8,319 bases of DNA from Acidimicrobiia bacterium (GCA_003230435.1 QIDW01000159.1:1-8319); one strand, 5' to 3'. Shown: positions 1 through 6,762, counted from the stretch's first letter. The notes: a model not told the origin generated them from the letters alone. Numbers and translations: made by a program.

Positions 1-260
1 CCGCCGACGCCTACCTGCTGTCAGTGTTGCTCCACCCCGACGCCTACCCGGTGGGCGACCGTGCATTGCAGGTTGGGGTGGGAGAAGTTCTAGGGATGAC
101 CCATACTCCAGACGAGGTCGAACTGGAGTTGGTATCAGAGCCTTGGAGACCGATTCGGGCGGTGGCTGCTCGAATCGTCTGGCACAGCTACCTGACGAGA
201 CGAGGACGGGCCGAGCCCCCGGACCCAACTCTCGAACATGCACCGGCTGATAGGGCGTAG
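1..260 (+). CDS. DNA-3-methyladenine glycosylase II family protein (AlkA-like, HhH-GPD), C-terminal part
   Basis: This is the last ~85 residues of a base-excision-repair glycosylase; the start lies before the window, and the frame is open from base 3. The family removes alkylated bases such as 3-methyladenine from DNA. Visible here is the end of the HhH-GPD domain: ADAYLLSVLLHPDAYPVGD, where the Asp encoded at 57-59 sits at the position of the catalytic Asp of AlkA (the Asp that follows the helix-hairpin-helix by about 20 residues). It is followed by the C-terminal helix WRPIRAVAARIVWHSYL, which matches the W-P-R-x-A-x-x-W pattern of AlkA ends. The hairpin glycines themselves are outside the window. 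The GTG at 24 is internal, not a start. The TAG stop (258-260) overlaps a probable -10 element for the next gene. The family call is from remembered motifs; the exact subfamily is uncertain. Confidence 0.75.
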   Translation, partial: ADAYLLSVLLHPDAYPVGDRALQVGVGEVLGMTHTPDEVELELVSEPWRPIRAVAARIVWHSYLTRRGRAEPPDPTLEHAPADRA

Positions 261-270
261 ACTCAAGGTC
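258..270 (+). promoter_or_regulatory. Probable leaderless promoter (-10 TAGACT) of the ACT-domain gene
   Basis: TAGACT at 258-263 fits the actinobacterial -10 consensus TANNNT and ends exactly 7 nt before the ATG at 271. Transcription would then begin at or next to the A of the start codon. There is no usable Shine-Dalgarno: the only purine run (AAGG, 265-268) is 2 nt from the ATG. No convincing -35 is seen. The first three bases are the stop codon of the upstream glycosylase gene. Confidence 0.55.
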
Positions 271-675
271 ATGACCGAGTTCATCGTCCAGATGGAAAAC
301 CGACCCGGTCGACTTGCCTCACTCACCGAGGCACTCGCTGCCTTCGGAGTCAACATCGATGCTCTGACTGCATATGGCCACGACGGCGAGGGAACTGTTC
401 GGCTCATAGTGGACGACGCCGTCACGACGCGCCGGGTCCTCGACGAGGCAGCCCTTCAACACGAAGAAAACACGGTGCTGATGGCACATATGCCACACCG
501 TCCGGGCGAACTCGCGAGATTGACCCGCTCGCTTGCCGATGCCGGGATCAACATCGACGCTATTTACGTTCTTCGGGCTAATGCCGACGGTATCGAGTTT
601 GCCCTTTCAGTCGACCAGCCCGCGACCGCCCTCCCTCATCTGGAGGTGCGGGGAGGCTCGCTAAAGAGCTCCTAG
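271..675 (+). CDS. Tandem ACT-domain protein (putative amino-acid-binding regulator)
   Basis: A 134-residue protein made of two ACT domains and nothing else. ACT1 spans about residues 4-66 and contains NRPGRLASLTEALAAFGVNI; ACT2 spans about 68-128 and contains HRPGELARLTRSLADAGINI. Both show the family's hallmark (R-P-G then a helix ending G-[VI]-N-I-D). ACT domains bind small ligands, usually amino acids, at domain interfaces and commonly control metabolic enzymes. With no catalytic or DNA-binding domain here, the protein must act by binding a partner or ligand that the sequence does not reveal. The start at 271 is preferred over an in-frame ATG at 238, because the latter overlaps the upstream gene, adds a basic non-ACT leader and ignores the TAGACT-N7-ATG arrangement. 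Probably cytoplasmic. Function beyond ligand binding is unknown. Confidence 0.85.
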   Translation: MTEFIVQMENRPGRLASLTEALAAFGVNIDALTAYGHDGEGTVRLIVDDAVTTRRVLDEAALQHEENTVLMAHMPHRPGELARLTRSLADAGINIDAIYVLRANADGIEFALSVDQPATALPHLEVRGGSLKSS

Positions 676-720
676 TTGGTGTCCCGAGCCGGAGAATCTG
701 GGGTAGTCGGTTCCACTTTC

Positions 721-733
721 TAGACTTGTTTGG
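721..733 (+). promoter_or_regulatory. Probable leaderless promoter (-10 TAGACT) of the DUF3048 lipoprotein gene
   Basis: TAGACT at 721-726 ends 7 nt before the ATG at 734, the same spacing as at 258-270. The intervening TGTTTGG contains no Shine-Dalgarno. No clear -35 hexamer is seen in 690-705. The 58-base gap after the ACT gene (676-733) otherwise holds no recognisable terminator. Confidence 0.55.
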
Positions 734-1813
734 ATGCGCACCCCGATTGCCAAGTTGGTCGCGCTCGGACTGATTCTCTCGGCCTGCACGGTAGGAGCGG
801 CCGAATCGCCTGATACTTCAACAAGAACCGAGCCGACGACGACCACCACATCCGCAACGACTTCCACCACAATCCCACGGACCACGACAACAGAGAAAGA
901 CTTCGAGACGTCGTTGATAAACGGTCTACCCGTCGACGATCCGGAGCTTCTCAATCGCAGGGTCCTCGCGGTCAAGATCGACAATCACCCCAGAGCGAAT
1001 CCTCAGTCAGGCATCGACCAGGCCGACATGATCATCGAGCTCAGGGTCGAGGGGATCACGCGCTACATCTCTGTGTGGCAACAGAGCGACTCCGATTACC
1101 TCGGGCCAATGCGCTCAGGGCGCCCGACGGACCCCACTCTTTTGACGGCCTTCAACGAGCCTGCCTTTGCCATATCTGGAGCCCAACCTTGGGTGAGCAG
1201 CCTCATAGTCTCGAAGGGCGTGAAGCTTGTCGGAGAAATCGGACCACCGGCCACTTTCCGCATCTCGAGTCGGAGCGCACCACACAACCTCTACGTCAAG
1301 ACCGAACTTCTTCGAGACGAGGCCGACCGCCGTGGATACCCGGACAAGCCTCCCACAGGCCCCATCTGGGAGTTCGGTCCCATGTCTGACGACGCCGACA
1401 CGGCATCAACGGTCAAGATCGACTTCTCCGGCAACACAGTCACATGGACCTGGGACGAGGACCTTGGCCTCTGGCTCAAGACGGCATACGGTCGCGAAAC
1501 GACCTACCGGAACGAGGACGGCACCGAGGAGCGTGTTGGGGTTCCCGTCCTGGTTGCCCTCTATGTGGATATGTACACCGCGCGACCACCAGTCGGGAGG
1601 TCCGGCTCGTCATTGCCCAGTTCTCGGACAACAGGATCCGGCAAAGCGTTTGTTTTCGCTGACGGCCGCGTGATAGAAGGAACATGGGACCGCGACTCCG
1701 AGCTCGAATGGTTCACCCTCGCGGACCCCAACGGTGAGATCATCCTGGTTCCACCGGGCAAGTCATGGGTGTCTCTGGTTCCCTCTCAGCGAGGTTTGAC
1801 GTTCGAAAGCTGA
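734..1813 (+). CDS. DUF3048 (YerB-like) lipoprotein
   Basis: A 359-residue predicted lipoprotein. Residues 1-17 form a short signal peptide (R2 and K7, then a hydrophobic core) ending in a lipobox LSAC with C18 as the lipidation site. A low-complexity Thr/Ser-rich linker (about 27-54) follows, presumably holding the folded part away from the membrane. The N-terminal DUF3048 domain covers about 63-205 (VLAVKIDNHPRANPQSGID, ADMIIE, GPMRSGRPTD). The C-terminal DUF3048 domain covers about 225-352 (TGSGKAFVFADGRVIEGTW and a final PGKSWVSLVPS). The family includes Bacillus YerB; its biochemical role is not established, and none is assumed here. Length is normal for a complete member. The start fits the signal peptide and the upstream TAGACT-N7 signal. 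The amidase gene starts only 15 nt after its stop, but that gene has its own promoter-like signal. Confidence 0.88.
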   Translation: MRTPIAKLVALGLILSACTVGAAESPDTSTRTEPTTTTTSATTSTTIPRTTTTEKDFETSLINGLPVDDPELLNRRVLAVKIDNHPRANPQSGIDQADMIIELRVEGITRYISVWQQSDSDYLGPMRSGRPTDPTLLTAFNEPAFAISGAQPWVSSLIVSKGVKLVGEIGPPATFRISSRSAPHNLYVKTELLRDEADRRGYPDKPPTGPIWEFGPMSDDADTASTVKIDFSGNTVTWTWDEDLGLWLKTAYGRETTYRNEDGTEERVGVPVLVALYVDMYTARPPVGRSGSSLPSSRTTGSGKAFVFADGRVIEGTWDRDSELEWFTLADPNGEIILVPPGKSWVSLVPSQRGLTFES

Positions 1814-1828
1814 GCTAGCGTCACGGGC
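1796..1828 (+). promoter_or_regulatory. Possible leaderless promoter of the amidase gene (TAGCGT-N7-GTG)
   Basis: TAGCGT at 1816-1821 fits TANNNT and again ends exactly 7 nt before the start codon, here GTG at 1829. No Shine-Dalgarno lies between. Upstream, TTGACG at 1796-1801 matches five of six -35 consensus bases, but the spacer is only 14 nt, shorter than the usual 16-18, so the pairing is doubtful. The -35 lies inside the DUF3048 coding end. Confidence 0.4.
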
Positions 1829-3139
1829 GTGTTTGGAACTTCCGCCGTCAGTCGCGTTCAGGCTGCGCTCGATGCAGCCAACGGCACCCAGGGCACACTC
1901 AACGCGTTCATATCGATAGATGACGAGAGAGCACTCGAGCGGGCCTCCGAGATCGATGCCAGGATCGACAAGGGCGAATACGTCGGGCCGCTTGCCGGCG
2001 TGCCAGTGGGGCTCAAAGACCTGATCGATCAGATGGGTCGAGTCACCACCACCGGCTCCGCGTTCTACCGCCGGGAACCCCGGACCAGCGCACCGTGCGT
2101 GGACGCGTTGCAGCAGGCCGGGGCCGTCATCATCGGAAAGACCGGGCTTCACGAATGGGCATTCGGTTTCTCTTCGGAAAACCCCCACTGGGGTGTCATC
2201 CGCAACCCTTGGGATCAGACCACATCTCCCGGTGGATCATCGGGGGGTTCAGCCGTCGCTGTGGCTGCCGGCATCACACCGCTCTCCATTGGCACAGACA
2301 CAGGAGGCTCCGTTCGCGTTCCTGCGGCTATGTGCGGGACCTACGGGCTGAAGGTGACCTACGGTCGGATCTCGCTCGATGGTGTCTTTCCCTTGGTCAG
2401 CTCGATAGACACTGTCGGACCCTTGGCCGACTCGATCGAGAACATCGATCTCGCATACCGAGCAATGTCGTCCGACTCAGAGCCCGAACCCGATCCGGCT
2501 CCAATGAGGCTGGGAATTCCCCAGCCCTGGCACGAGAACAGCCCATGGGGCGATGACATCGCCGAGGAGTTCGAGAACGCGGTGGCCGGTCTTCGTGAAA
2601 TTGGGCACTCGGTTCACTCGATCGAAATGCCCGATGTCGAACCATCCATTCAGCTATGGAACTCCATCGCCGAAGAGGTACGAATGGTTCATGGTGAGTT
2701 CCGGCGGGAGAATCGACATTACGGAGAGGACGTGGCCAAACGTCTCGACGATGCCGATCTGGTAACGGAGGAGGAGGGTGTCAAGGCGAGGGCGTGGCAG
2801 AAGATGATTCGAACCAGGTTCTCAGACGCGCTGGGCACCGTCGACTTCCTGATTACACCCACTGTCCCGGTGAGACGAAAGGTCATCGGTGAAGAGGGCA
2901 TAGGGGATCGTCATTACCGGTCCGTCCTCTCCTACTTCTCGGCATTGGTCAACCACTCCCTACATCCGGCGATCGCCCTCCCGCTGCTGAGCAGCGGGCT
3001 GCCGTCGACGTCGCTTCAGGTGATCGGCTCTCGTGACTCGGAAACCGCGCTCATCGCTTTTGGACGGACACTCGAGACTCAAGGGTTGGTCGGGTTTGAG
3101 CCCGCTCAGGTGAATTCACCTAAGCCCGATCGCGGATAG
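1829..3139 (+). CDS. Amidase-signature family hydrolase
   Basis: A 436-residue member of the amidase-signature family, cytoplasmic (no signal peptide). The Ser-cisSer-Lys triad is complete: K63 in GVPVGLKDLID, cis-Ser S137 in SPGGSSGGS, and nucleophile S161 in DTGGSVRVPA. The 24-residue gap between S137 and S161 equals that in fatty acid amide hydrolase. The conserved GKTGLHEWAFG and YGLKVTYGRIS blocks are also present. The family hydrolyses amides or, as GatA, supplies ammonia for Gln-tRNA/Asn-tRNA synthesis. I do not call this GatA: it is shorter than usual, carries HEWAFG where GatA has a DEFAMG-type motif, and has no gatC or gatB beside it. Substrate is unknown. The GTG start lies 15 nt after the preceding stop and follows the TANNNT-N7 pattern. 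The stop TAG (3137-3139) overlaps the likely korA -10 element. Confidence 0.88.
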   Translation: MFGTSAVSRVQAALDAANGTQGTLNAFISIDDERALERASEIDARIDKGEYVGPLAGVPVGLKDLIDQMGRVTTTGSAFYRREPRTSAPCVDALQQAGAVIIGKTGLHEWAFGFSSENPHWGVIRNPWDQTTSPGGSSGGSAVAVAAGITPLSIGTDTGGSVRVPAAMCGTYGLKVTYGRISLDGVFPLVSSIDTVGPLADSIENIDLAYRAMSSDSEPEPDPAPMRLGIPQPWHENSPWGDDIAEEFENAVAGLREIGHSVHSIEMPDVEPSIQLWNSIAEEVRMVHGEFRRENRHYGEDVAKRLDDADLVTEEEGVKARAWQKMIRTRFSDALGTVDFLITPTVPVRRKVIGEEGIGDRHYRSVLSYFSALVNHSLHPAIALPLLSSGLPSTSLQVIGSRDSETALIAFGRTLETQGLVGFEPAQVNSPKPDRG

Positions 3140-3142
3140 ACT
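3115..3142 (+). promoter_or_regulatory. Probable korAB operon promoter
   Basis: TAGACT at 3137-3142 is the same -10 hexamer seen before two upstream genes. TTCACC at 3115-3120 is a partial -35 (four of six bases) with a 16-nt spacer. Transcription would start near 3149-3150 and give a leader of roughly 80 nt before korA. The TAG of the hexamer is also the amidase stop codon, so the promoter lies over the end of that gene. Confidence 0.5.
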
Positions 3143-3173
3143 TGGATAAAACAAACGCAGACAAAGCGGGTCC

Positions 3174-3196
3174 CGGTCTCCCTAATCAGGAGGCCG
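3174..3196 (+). other. Hairpin in the korA 5' leader
   Basis: Bases 3174-3181 pair with 3189-3196 over 8 consecutive positions (one G-U at 3177/3193) around a 7-nt loop. Weaker pairing continues outward to 3169/3201 past one C-C mismatch. No T-run follows, so it is a poor intrinsic terminator for the amidase. A perfect AGGAGG (3188-3193) is held in the 3' strand of the stem, but no start codon follows it at a usable distance. The 10-base palindrome CGCGATCGCG (3195-3204) adjoins it. A leader-control element is possible but not demonstrated. Confidence 0.45.
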
Positions 3197-3217
3197 CGAT
3201 CGCGCGCACACATCTAC

Positions 3218-3223
3218 AAGGAG
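3218..3223 (+). promoter_or_regulatory. Ribosome binding site of korA
   Basis: AAGGAG ends 7 nt before the GTG at 3231, a strong Shine-Dalgarno at normal spacing. It fixes the GTG start and contrasts with the three genes upstream, which have none. Confidence 0.85.
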
Positions 3224-3230
3224 TAACCGA

Positions 3231-5102
3231 GTGGCCGACGAGATCGCCACAGCAGAGCCTTCGTCAGATCCAACCGAAGAGCTCGAGAAACTAGTAGTCC
3301 GTTTCGCCGGCGACTCCGGCGACGGGATGCAGTTGGCCGGCAACAGGTTCACGGACGCGTCGGCGCTGTTCGGGAACGACTTGGCGACCCTTCCGAATTT
3401 TCCTGCAGAGATAAGAGCACCTGCCGGAACTCTTCCTGGAGTCTCGAGCTTCCAGGTTCAGATCGCAGACTTCGACATCCTCACAGCCGGCGATCAACCC
3501 GACTGTCTGGTTGCGATGAATCCGGCTGCCCTGATGACCAACCTCAAGGACCTTCGTCAGGGTGGGACCCTCATCGTCAACAGCGACGCGTTCGACGAGC
3601 GCAACCTGGCAAAGGCCGGTTACGAATCCGATCCTCTTGGTGATGATTCTCTCAAGGGATACCGGGTGATCAAGGTCCCAATGGACGACCTCACAAAAGA
3701 GGCCGTCAAGGGCACCGGCGTCAAGGGGCGCAATGTCCTCCGCTCCAAGAACCTCTTTGCCCTCGGTCTCATGGCGTGGCTCTTCCATCGGCCAACGGAA
3801 CCGACGATCGACTGGATCGAAAAGAAGTTCGGAAAAACAGAAGAAGTAGCCGCCGCCAACATCGCTGCGTTCCAAGCCGGATACAACTTCGGCGTCACAA
3901 CGGAGGCCACCAAGAACACTTTCGAGGTGAAACCCGCTGCACTCGAGCCCGGCACCTACACAAACGTGAACGGCAACACCGCTCTTGCCTGGGGTTTGAT
4001 CGCCGCCTCCCGGAAGTCGGGGCTTCCGCTGTTCTACGGCTCTTATCCCATCACACCGGCGTCCGACATTCTCCACGAGCTGTCTCTGCACAAGAACTTC
4101 GGAGTGAGGACTTTCCAGGCCGAAGACGAGATCGCCGGTGTAGGCGCCGCCATCGGCGCGGCCTTCGCCGGCAGCCTCGCGGTTACGGGCTCCTCGGGCC
4201 CGGGGATCTCTTTGAAGAGCGAGGGCATCTCACTTGCCTTCATGCTCGAGCTTCCGATGATCGTCATCAACGTGCAGCGCGGTGGTCCTTCGACCGGTCT
4301 TCCGACCAAACCGGAGCAGTCCGATCTCCTATTTTCGCTCTACGGTCGGCACGGCGAGTCCCCGCTCCCCGTCCTTGCGATAGCCACACCTTCGCAAGCT
4401 TTCCTCATGGCAATCGAGGCAGCTCGGATCGCCACCAAATACATGACGCCGGTGATCTTGCTGAGCGACAACTACGTGGCCAACGGGTCCGAGCCTTGGC
4501 TCCTGCCAGACCTCGACTCCATTCCCGACATCGAAGTCGAGTACGCCAAACACCCCAATGGGCCTGATGGGACGTTCCTCCCCTACATGCGGAACGTCGA
4601 CACTTTTGCCCGCCCCTGGGCCGTTCCGGGAACGGCAGGCTTAGAGCATCGGGTTGGAGGAATCGAGAAGGACGCACTATCCGGTGACGTCTCCTACGAC
4701 CCGGCCAATCACCAGTTGATGACCGACATCAGAGGGTGGAAGGTAGCCAACATCGCCAACGACATCGCCCCGGTGGAAGTAGTAGGTGGGGAGGACGCCG
4801 AGATTCTGGTCCTCGGATGGGGATCGACCTTCGGATCGATCAGGGCTGCGGCCAACAGGACTCAGCTAGAAGGCCACAAGGTGGCCACGGCACATCTGAA
4901 ACATCTCAACCCACTGCCGCCCAATCTGGGAGACGTGCTCAGGTCCTACGACAAGATCCTGATCCCCGAGCTGAACACCGGACAGCTACTGAAAGTGATT
5001 CGAGCCGAGTTTCTCATAGACGCCACAGGCCTGAGCAAGGTTTCCGGTGAGACGTTCAAGATCTCAGAAATCATGGAAAAGATTCTGGAGATGATCAAAT
5101 GA
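3231..5102 (+). CDS. korA: 2-oxoacid:ferredoxin oxidoreductase, alpha subunit (fused gamma-alpha; 2-oxoglutarate type)
   Basis: A 623-residue subunit of the thiamine-diphosphate enzyme that oxidatively decarboxylates a 2-oxoacid to its acyl-CoA and passes electrons to ferredoxin; with 2-oxoglutarate the product is succinyl-CoA. Domains in order: gamma domain about 21-220 (VVRFAGDSGDGMQLAGNRF, NFPAEIRAPAGTLPGVSSFQ); pyrimidine-binding alpha domain about 245-425 (FYGSYPITPASD at 268-279, TFQAEDEIAG, GSSGPGISLKSE); and a transketolase-C-like domain about 520-620 (ILVLGWGSTFGSIRAA, LIPELNTGQL). The fused layout and length resemble actinobacterial KorA (about 650 residues in Mycobacterium tuberculosis). 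GTG start with a strong Shine-Dalgarno; the stop overlaps the korB ATG by 4 nt, so the two subunits are translationally coupled. In actinobacteria this enzyme can replace or supplement 2-oxoglutarate dehydrogenase. Substrate is inferred from family resemblance; pyruvate or branched-chain oxoacids cannot be excluded. Confidence 0.93.
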   Translation: MADEIATAEPSSDPTEELEKLVVRFAGDSGDGMQLAGNRFTDASALFGNDLATLPNFPAEIRAPAGTLPGVSSFQVQIADFDILTAGDQPDCLVAMNPAALMTNLKDLRQGGTLIVNSDAFDERNLAKAGYESDPLGDDSLKGYRVIKVPMDDLTKEAVKGTGVKGRNVLRSKNLFALGLMAWLFHRPTEPTIDWIEKKFGKTEEVAAANIAAFQAGYNFGVTTEATKNTFEVKPAALEPGTYTNVNGNTALAWGLIAASRKSGLPLFYGSYPITPASDILHELSLHKNFGVRTFQAEDEIAGVGAAIGAAFAGSLAVTGSSGPGISLKSEGISLAFMLELPMIVINVQRGGPSTGLPTKPEQSDLLFSLYGRHGESPLPVLAIATPSQAFLMAIEAARIATKYMTPVILLSDNYVANGSEPWLLPDLDSIPDIEVEYAKHPNGPDGTFLPYMRNVDTFARPWAVPGTAGLEHRVGGIEKDALSGDVSYDPANHQLMTDIRGWKVANIANDIAPVEVVGGEDAEILVLGWGSTFGSIRAAANRTQLEGHKVATAHLKHLNPLPPNLGDVLRSYDKILIPELNTGQLLKVIRAEFLIDATGLSKVSGETFKISEIMEKILEMIK

Positions 5103-6127
5103 CTACCCCTTCATACACCAGGGCTGACTTTCAAACGGACCAGGAGGTCCGCTGGTGTCCCGGGTGCGGCGACTACACGATTCTCGCCTCTGTGCAGCAG
5201 TTTCTCGCCGCCCTCGACCGACCACGCGAGGAGTTCGTCTTCATCTCGGGGATCGGTTGTTCCTCTCGGTTCCCGTACTACATGAACACCTTCGGGATGC
5301 ACTCGATCCACGGAAGGGCTCCAGCGATCGCAACAGGCGTGGCGACCACCCGGCCCGACCTATCCGTGTGGGTGGTCACTGGTGATGGCGACGCCCTGTC
5401 TATCGGCGGCAACCACCTGATCCACGTCCTCCGCCGAAACGTCAACCTGAAGATCCTTTTGTTCAACAACCAGATCTACGGATTGACCAAGGGGCAGTAC
5501 TCGCCCACGTCAGAGGTTGGCAAGACAACCAAATCATCCCCATTCGGGTCTATCGACTATCCGTTCAACCCGGTGTCGCTTGCGCTCGGAGCCGAAGCCA
5601 GTTTCGTCGCTCGCACGCTCGACATGGATCGCAATCACACTCAAGCGATTCTCAAGGCCGCGTATGAACACCAAGGGGCGGCCTTCATCGAGATCTACCA
5701 GAACTGCAACGTCTTCAACGACAAGGCGTTCGTCCAGATCACCGGAAAAGAAGAGCGTGTTCATAATCGCGTCGATTTACAGAATGGAAAACCCATCGTC
5801 TTCGACGGCGGATCCAAGGCAGTGGTCATACGTGAGGGACAAGCAACAGTCGTGGAGTCGTCATCGGTCGACCCCAACGCAATCCTGGTTCATGACGAAA
5901 CGAGGCCAGATCCGGCCATCGCCTTCGCACTCAGTCGTCTGTCCCACGGACCGTATGGGCCCACACCGCTCGGGATCTTCCGAAACGTCGAACGCCCCGC
6001 TTACGACACCGAGCTCAATGCTCAAGTCGCCAAGGCGAAGGGGCAACTTGGCGAAGGCGACCTGGCAAAGCTCATCAGGTCTCACGGGACGTGGACGGTC
6101 GAGGCAGAATCACCCAACGGAGGCTGA
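5099..6127 (+). CDS. korB: 2-oxoacid:ferredoxin oxidoreductase, beta subunit (2-oxoglutarate type)
   Basis: A 342-residue catalytic partner of KorA that carries the thiamine diphosphate and one 4Fe-4S cluster. Four cysteines, C20 and C23 (WCPGCGDY), C54 (GIGCSS) and C203 (YQNCNVF), have the same spacing pattern as the cluster ligands of the Sulfolobus enzyme. The cofactor motif is GDGDALSIGGNH (95-106), followed by LLFNNQIYGLTKGQYSPTS (121-138), where the IYGLTKGQ stretch lies by the substrate and Mg-diphosphate site. All key residues are present, so the subunit looks active. The ATG overlaps the korA stop (ATGA), and the methyltransferase gene begins 2 nt after the korB stop. Electrons go to a ferredoxin, and no ferredoxin gene is in this window. 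Confidence 0.94.
   Translation: MTTPSYTRADFQTDQEVRWCPGCGDYTILASVQQFLAALDRPREEFVFISGIGCSSRFPYYMNTFGMHSIHGRAPAIATGVATTRPDLSVWVVTGDGDALSIGGNHLIHVLRRNVNLKILLFNNQIYGLTKGQYSPTSEVGKTTKSSPFGSIDYPFNPVSLALGAEASFVARTLDMDRNHTQAILKAAYEHQGAAFIEIYQNCNVFNDKAFVQITGKEERVHNRVDLQNGKPIVFDGGSKAVVIREGQATVVESSSVDPNAILVHDETRPDPAIAFALSRLSHGPYGPTPLGIFRNVERPAYDTELNAQVAKAKGQLGEGDLAKLIRSHGTWTVEAESPNGG
6119..6123 (+). promoter_or_regulatory. Ribosome binding site deciding a TTG start for the methyltransferase
   Basis: GGAGG lies over the last codons of korB and ends 6 nt before TTG at 6130. This is the best-placed initiation signal in the frame, and it rules against the in-frame ATG at 6091 inside korB. Confidence 0.75.
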
Positions 6128-6129
6128 GT

Positions 6130-6762
6130 TTGGAGGACGAGGCGCCGCAAGACGACTCTCGCCGCGACTGGGATTGGGACGATGCCTATGTAGGGGACGG
6201 CAGCGAGACCACGCCGTTAGATGAGCAGTTGCTCGCCGATGTCCTCGGGCTGGTGCCAGGTCGCGCACTGGATCTCGGATGTGGCGCCGGAGGGAACGCA
6301 ATTGGCCTTGCCCAACGCGGATGGCAGGTGACCGGCATCGACATCTCGACCAAAGCGATCGCATCGGCGAGACAGTCGGCCGACTCTGCCGGGATTGACA
6401 TTTTTTTTGAGGTTGCCGACGTCACAACATGGGAGCCGCACGACGAATACGATCTGGTGCTCAGCTCCTACGCGCTCCCTCCACAGGGCTCGCAGCGTGT
6501 CGCAGCCCTGGCCGTCGCTCGGAACGCGTTAGCGCCGGGTGGCATCCTCGTGGTGGGGGAGTTCGACGCCACCGCCATGTCGTGGGGAAAGCGATCCGAC
6601 TTTGTGACTCTTGAAGAGATGATCAAAGCAGTCGAGGGGCTAGAAGCAATCAGGATCGAGTCGGTGGCCACCAAACCGCATGACCACGGTGATCACGGCT
6701 CAACACCCAACCACGGCGAGTTGCGGGCGGTCATTGCCGTTGCGAGACGACCGGTCGCTTAG
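6130..6762 (+). CDS. Class I SAM-dependent methyltransferase
   Basis: A 210-residue Rossmann-fold methyltransferase, probably cytoplasmic. Motif I is ALDLGCGAGGNAIGLA (46-61), which binds S-adenosylmethionine. An acidic residue at the end of strand 2 follows (VTGIDIS, D71), then VADVTTWEP (95-103), the motif IV-like YDLVLSSYALPP and LAPGGILVVGEF (134-145). The C-terminus has a His/Gly-rich PHDHGDHGSTPNHGELRA run before a last strand ending in ARRP, a layout seen in small TehB-like or Methyltransf_25-type enzymes. The methyl acceptor cannot be told from sequence. The TTG start is chosen from the Shine-Dalgarno at 6119-6123 and the 2-nt gap to korB, which together imply it is the third gene of the korAB operon. 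An 8-T run (6401-6408) lies in the coding sequence, but the frame is intact. The TAG stop is the outer end of the palindromic element downstream. Confidence 0.88.
   Translation: MEDEAPQDDSRRDWDWDDAYVGDGSETTPLDEQLLADVLGLVPGRALDLGCGAGGNAIGLAQRGWQVTGIDISTKAIASARQSADSAGIDIFFEVADVTTWEPHDEYDLVLSSYALPPQGSQRVAALAVARNALAPGGILVVGEFDATAMSWGKRSDFVTLEEMIKAVEGLEAIRIESVATKPHDHGDHGSTPNHGELRAVIAVARRPVA

Noticed and set aside
238..270. Upstream ATG at 238 as the start of the ACT gene
   Set aside because: It would overlap the glycosylase gene by 23 nt, add a non-ACT basic leader and lacks a ribosome site; 271 fits the domain boundary and the promoter spacing.
1829..3139. Amidase as GatA of the tRNA amidotransferase
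   Set aside because: Length and the HEWAFG motif differ from typical GatA, and gatC/gatB are not adjacent.
3291..4091. Long open frame (266 codons) on the - strand opposite korA
   Set aside because: It lies wholly antisense to a well-supported gene, has no recognisable domain, and arises from the codon bias of korA in a GC-rich genome.
3776..4567. Open frame (263 codons) on the + strand in another frame of korA
   Set aside because: Arg- and Ser-rich translation of a shifted frame inside korA; no family motif.
6091..6129. ATG at 6091 as the start of the methyltransferase
   Set aside because: It is inside korB, with no suitable ribosome site; TTG at 6130 has GGAGG at ideal spacing.
6365..6408. 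Intrinsic terminator inside the methyltransferase gene
   Set aside because: The stem ends about 9-15 nt before the T-run and is interrupted; a canonical terminator has the T-run directly after the stem.
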